The notes under the pieces: model-generated
What the model was told of the DNA's origin: nothing
The model's database searches: none
What the model saw: the letters and a program-made list of their open reading frames with translations, nothing else
NCBI GenBank assembly: GCA_900548225.1
Contig: URJM01000041.1
Span: forward strand, 1 to 18,264
From: an uncultured bacterium
Lineage (GTDB): Bacteria; Verrucomicrobiota; Lentisphaeria; Oligosphaerales; Oligosphaeraceae
Length of the DNA stretch: 18,264 bases
Direction: 5' to 3'
Translations under genes and position numbers: made by a program
Part shown: piece after piece, positions 16,220 to 18,264 of the stretch
How positions within the stretch are numbered: position 1 is the first letter of the stretch
Layout of the letters: each line of letters starts with the position of its first letter

Positions 16220-17284
16220 ATGAAAGACCATGCGACCTCCGGCTGGCGGCGCCTGAAGGATAAAGCACTGCTGGCACTGCCTGTCATCCTGCTCTGCGCA
16301 CTCTTCGCATACCGGACACGCCTGCAGAAGGAATCTGGGACGGAGGGGCGTTTCTACGAGACGGCCGTCTTCAATACGCGCTGCACCCTGACTATATATG
16401 CCGAGAAAAGGAAGGCGGATGACGCATTCAGGCACGTCACGGAGGCGCTCTTCAGGCTGCACAACGCACTGAACCGCTTCGACGACAACAGCGAACTAGC
16501 ACGCCTTAACAACACCCCGAAAAACACGCCCTTCAAGTGCTCCGATGAACTCTGGAAGGCGCTCGAGGCGGCACAGATGGCATTCCAGGAGACAGAGGGC
16601 GCATTCGACGTGACTGTCGGACCGCTCCTCTCGTTCTGGAAGCATGACGCAAAAGACCCTGCGGAGGACGACCATGCCCTCCAGAAGAAGCTTGACGAGG
16701 TGAAGGCAAGGGTCGGATTCAATCTCCTCGCACTCGACAGCAGGAACCACACGGTCACAAAGATGGCTGACGGCATGCAGCTCGACTTTGGGGGAATCGC
16801 AAAGGGGCTTGCATTGGATATATCCATGCAACTACTTGCACAAGAAGGAGTTACGCATTATCTACTAAACTACGGAGGGAACTCCTTCCAAAAACTCCCC
16901 CAGGAACACCCCTACCGCGACACCTGCGCAATCGCCAACCTCTCCTCGGAGACATCAACACAGCCGCGGCTCCTCATCCACGGGGTGGACGGACATGCGG
17001 TCAGCACCAGCTCAAACCTGCTTCGGCCCCTCGCACGGGACGCGTCCCGCACCGTCGGACACATCATCGACCCACAGACAGGCAAGCCTGTGGAGACAGA
17101 ATACGATTCCGTGAGTGTCGCCGCCGAAAGGGGCTGGCAGTCAGACGCCTTCTCAACCGCAATCTTCGCCAAGGGTCCCGCCCTGGCTGAGACAATCGCG
17201 CGCAACGCCCCGGGCGTCCGCGCATTCTTCATCTACCCCGACGGCACGGCCCTCCTCGTCCCCGAGGACAAGCCGGCTGAATGA
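16220..17284 (+). CDS. apbE: FAD:protein FMN transferase (ApbE family)
   Basis: ApbE proteins attach FMN from FAD to a Thr or Ser of target proteins such as NqrB/NqrC or RnfG/RnfD outside the cytoplasmic membrane. The 354 residues start with a hydrophobic anchor or uncleaved signal (17-30, ALLALPVILLCALFAY); there is no good lipobox. Family motifs follow in order: FNTRCTLTIY (51-60), NRFDDNSELARLN (85-97), GAFDVTVGPLLSFW (127-140), LDFGGIAKGLALD (188-200), LNYGGNSF (216-223), HIIDPQTGKP (281-290), VSVAAERGWQSDAFSTAIF (298-316). The Mg2+-binding Asp and Ser/Thr of the SDAFST motif are present. It lies 8 bases after ftsH, and a GGAG at 16205-16208 overlaps the ftsH end, suggesting co-transcription. 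A stretch at about 16811-16870 has 38 percent G+C (23 of 60 bases) and uses CTA, CTT and CAT/TAT codons unlike the rest of the gene. Confidence 0.95.
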   Translation: MKDHATSGWRRLKDKALLALPVILLCALFAYRTRLQKESGTEGRFYETAVFNTRCTLTIYAEKRKADDAFRHVTEALFRLHNALNRFDDNSELARLNNTPKNTPFKCSDELWKALEAAQMAFQETEGAFDVTVGPLLSFWKHDAKDPAEDDHALQKKLDEVKARVGFNLLALDSRNHTVTKMADGMQLDFGGIAKGLALDISMQLLAQEGVTHYLLNYGGNSFQKLPQEHPYRDTCAIANLSSETSTQPRLLIHGVDGHAVSTSSNLLRPLARDASRTVGHIIDPQTGKPVETEYDSVSVAAERGWQSDAFSTAIFAKGPALAETIARNAPGVRAFFIYPDGTALLVPEDKPAE

Positions 17285-17286
17285 GG

Positions 17287-17308
17287 GGCCACGGCCTTTG
17301 GCCTGGCC
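17287..17308 (+). terminator. Hairpin after apbE
   Basis: GGCCA (17287-17291) and GGCC (17293-17296) pair with GGCC (17300-17303) and TGGCC (17304-17308) around a TTT loop, with one bulged C. It starts two bases after the apbE stop codon and is followed only by a short TTTT (17314-17317). It may end the ftsH-apbE transcript or only reduce read-through into the next gene. Confidence 0.5.
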
Positions 17309-17360
17309 GACAGATTTTCAGGCCATGCACCGATTCACTACCCCGCCCTGCCACTGAAAC

Positions 17361-18264
17361 ATGCTTCCCTTTCTAGCGCAACATCTCCTCGAAGGTCTCT
17401 GGGGACCCTTCCGCCTCCTTGAATCACGCCTTGTCCTGAGCTTCCTTGGCTGCATCTCCTGCGCCTTCTTCACCTGGATTCTACTGCCCAGATTCTGGGA
17501 CAGGATGCCGCACGACCGTGGAAAGGCGTTCGTCAAAGGGTCCGAGGCCGCGCGCGGCAAGCCCACCGGCGCCGGACTGCTCATGACTGGCGTCTTCCTC
17601 GTCTGCGCATTCTTCGTAATGCCCTTCTACGGCGAATATGCGCTGATTGGATGCGCACTCTTCGCAATCATGCTCACGGGATACCTGGACGACAGGAGCT
17701 CCACCGACTGGGGACAACTCAAAAAAGGCGCCTTCGACCTGTTGATTTCCCTCTTTGCCGCCTGGGTCATAGCAAAGTGGCAGGGCACCACAATCTGGCT
17801 TCCATTCATCAAGGGAACACTCCCCGGCGGCGCAATACTGCTTCCGACATGGGCATTTGTCCTCGGCGGCGCGGCACTCCTCTGGATTATGATCAACGTC
17901 GTCAACTGCTCCGACGGAGTCGACGCGGTGGCCGGCTCCCTGGCACTCTACGGGCTCTTCGCAATGGGAGCACTCCTCTACGCATGCCTAGGACACGAAG
18001 TCGTCGCGAAATACCTCATCCTGCCGCATGTCGAGAACGGCGCCTCCTGGGGAATTGTCCTCTTCACAGCATGCGGCGGGCTGGCCGCATACCTCTGGTA
18101 TAACGCACCACCCTCACAGGTCCTCATGGGAGACGCGGGAAGCAGGTTCTACGGACTTCTCCTGGGAATCGCGGTCCTGGTGGCGGGAAACCCCTTCCTC
18201 TTCCTCGTCGCGGCGCCAATCCTGTTCGTCAACGGAGGCGCGGGACTCGTCAAGCTGCTGCTGT
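17361..18264 (+). CDS. mraY: MraY-like phosphosugar-undecaprenyl-phosphate transferase (partial)
   Basis: The gene runs off the right edge; 301 residues are visible. It is a multi-spanning membrane protein of the MraY/WecA superfamily: ARGKPTGAG (64-72) corresponds to the KxGTPTMGG region of MraY, YLDDRSSTDWGQLKKG (108-123) has the paired Asp (D110, D111), INVVNCSDGVDAVAGS (178-193) matches NxxNxxDGxDGLA, and MGDAGS (256-261) matches the last catalytic loop. The expected reaction is transfer of phospho-MurNAc-pentapeptide to undecaprenyl phosphate (lipid I). The motifs are divergent, and the diagnostic HHHxE loop of MraY lies beyond the window end, so a WecA-like teichoic-acid or O-antigen initiating transferase cannot be excluded. 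The length before ARGKPTGAG favours MraY. The ATG at 17361 has no Shine-Dalgarno site and follows the apbE hairpin by 52 bases. Confidence 0.8.
   Translation, partial: MLPFLAQHLLEGLWGPFRLLESRLVLSFLGCISCAFFTWILLPRFWDRMPHDRGKAFVKGSEAARGKPTGAGLLMTGVFLVCAFFVMPFYGEYALIGCALFAIMLTGYLDDRSSTDWGQLKKGAFDLLISLFAAWVIAKWQGTTIWLPFIKGTLPGGAILLPTWAFVLGGAALLWIMINVVNCSDGVDAVAGSLALYGLFAMGALLYACLGHEVVAKYLILPHVENGASWGIVLFTACGGLAAYLWYNAPPSQVLMGDAGSRFYGLLLGIAVLVAGNPFLFLVAAPILFVNGGAGLVKLLL

Overview
The window is about 18.3 kb of mostly GC-rich bacterial DNA; the first ~800 bases are visibly richer in A+T. All supported genes lie on the plus strand. No tRNA, rRNA, CRISPR array, transposase or integrase is visible. 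The gene content (a bacterial RRM protein, several large divergent glycoside hydrolases, a HEAT/jelly-roll fusion, frequent absence of Shine-Dalgarno sequences, divergent MraY-like and FtsH proteins) suggests the Planctomycetes-Verrucomicrobia-Chlamydiae group, perhaps Lentisphaerota or Kiritimatiellota. That assignment is an inference from style and not a database match.

Layout. (1) Positions 1-359 hold the 3' end of an unrecognised gene. (2) Positions 360-990 are a 630-base non-coding stretch with several perfect inverted repeats. It ends in a near-consensus sigma70 promoter (TTGAAA, 16 bp, TATAAT) and a ~195-nt leader for a 99-residue RRM protein, which is closed by an intrinsic terminator. 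(3) Positions 1555-5802 hold two exported proteins: HEAT repeats fused to a GH2-type jelly-roll, then a 1084-residue LamG / putative glycoside hydrolase / Ig-like protein. They are 15 bases apart, and a 16-bp hairpin follows. (4) Positions 6011-13211 hold four genes without signal peptides: a GH106-like glycosidase, a phosphatidylserine decarboxylase proenzyme, a GH2-type glycosidase lacking the usual N-terminal jelly-roll, and a stand-alone CBM9-like protein. (5) Positions 13315-18264 hold cell-envelope and housekeeping genes: a tail-anchored FHA protein, FtsH with long charged extensions, ApbE flavin transferase 8 bases downstream, and the start of an MraY-like phosphosugar transferase that runs off the window.

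How they may work together: block 3 looks like surface capture and cutting of a complex glycan, and block 4 like breakdown of imported oligosaccharides in the cytoplasm. The psd gene inside block 4 does not fit sugar breakdown and is the most puzzling piece of synteny. No confirmed new defence or mobile system was found. The most original observations are the split GH2 modules, the psd insertion, the structured intergenic region at 360-760, the G-poor leaders in place of ribosome binding sites, and a dyad in front of the block 4 genes.
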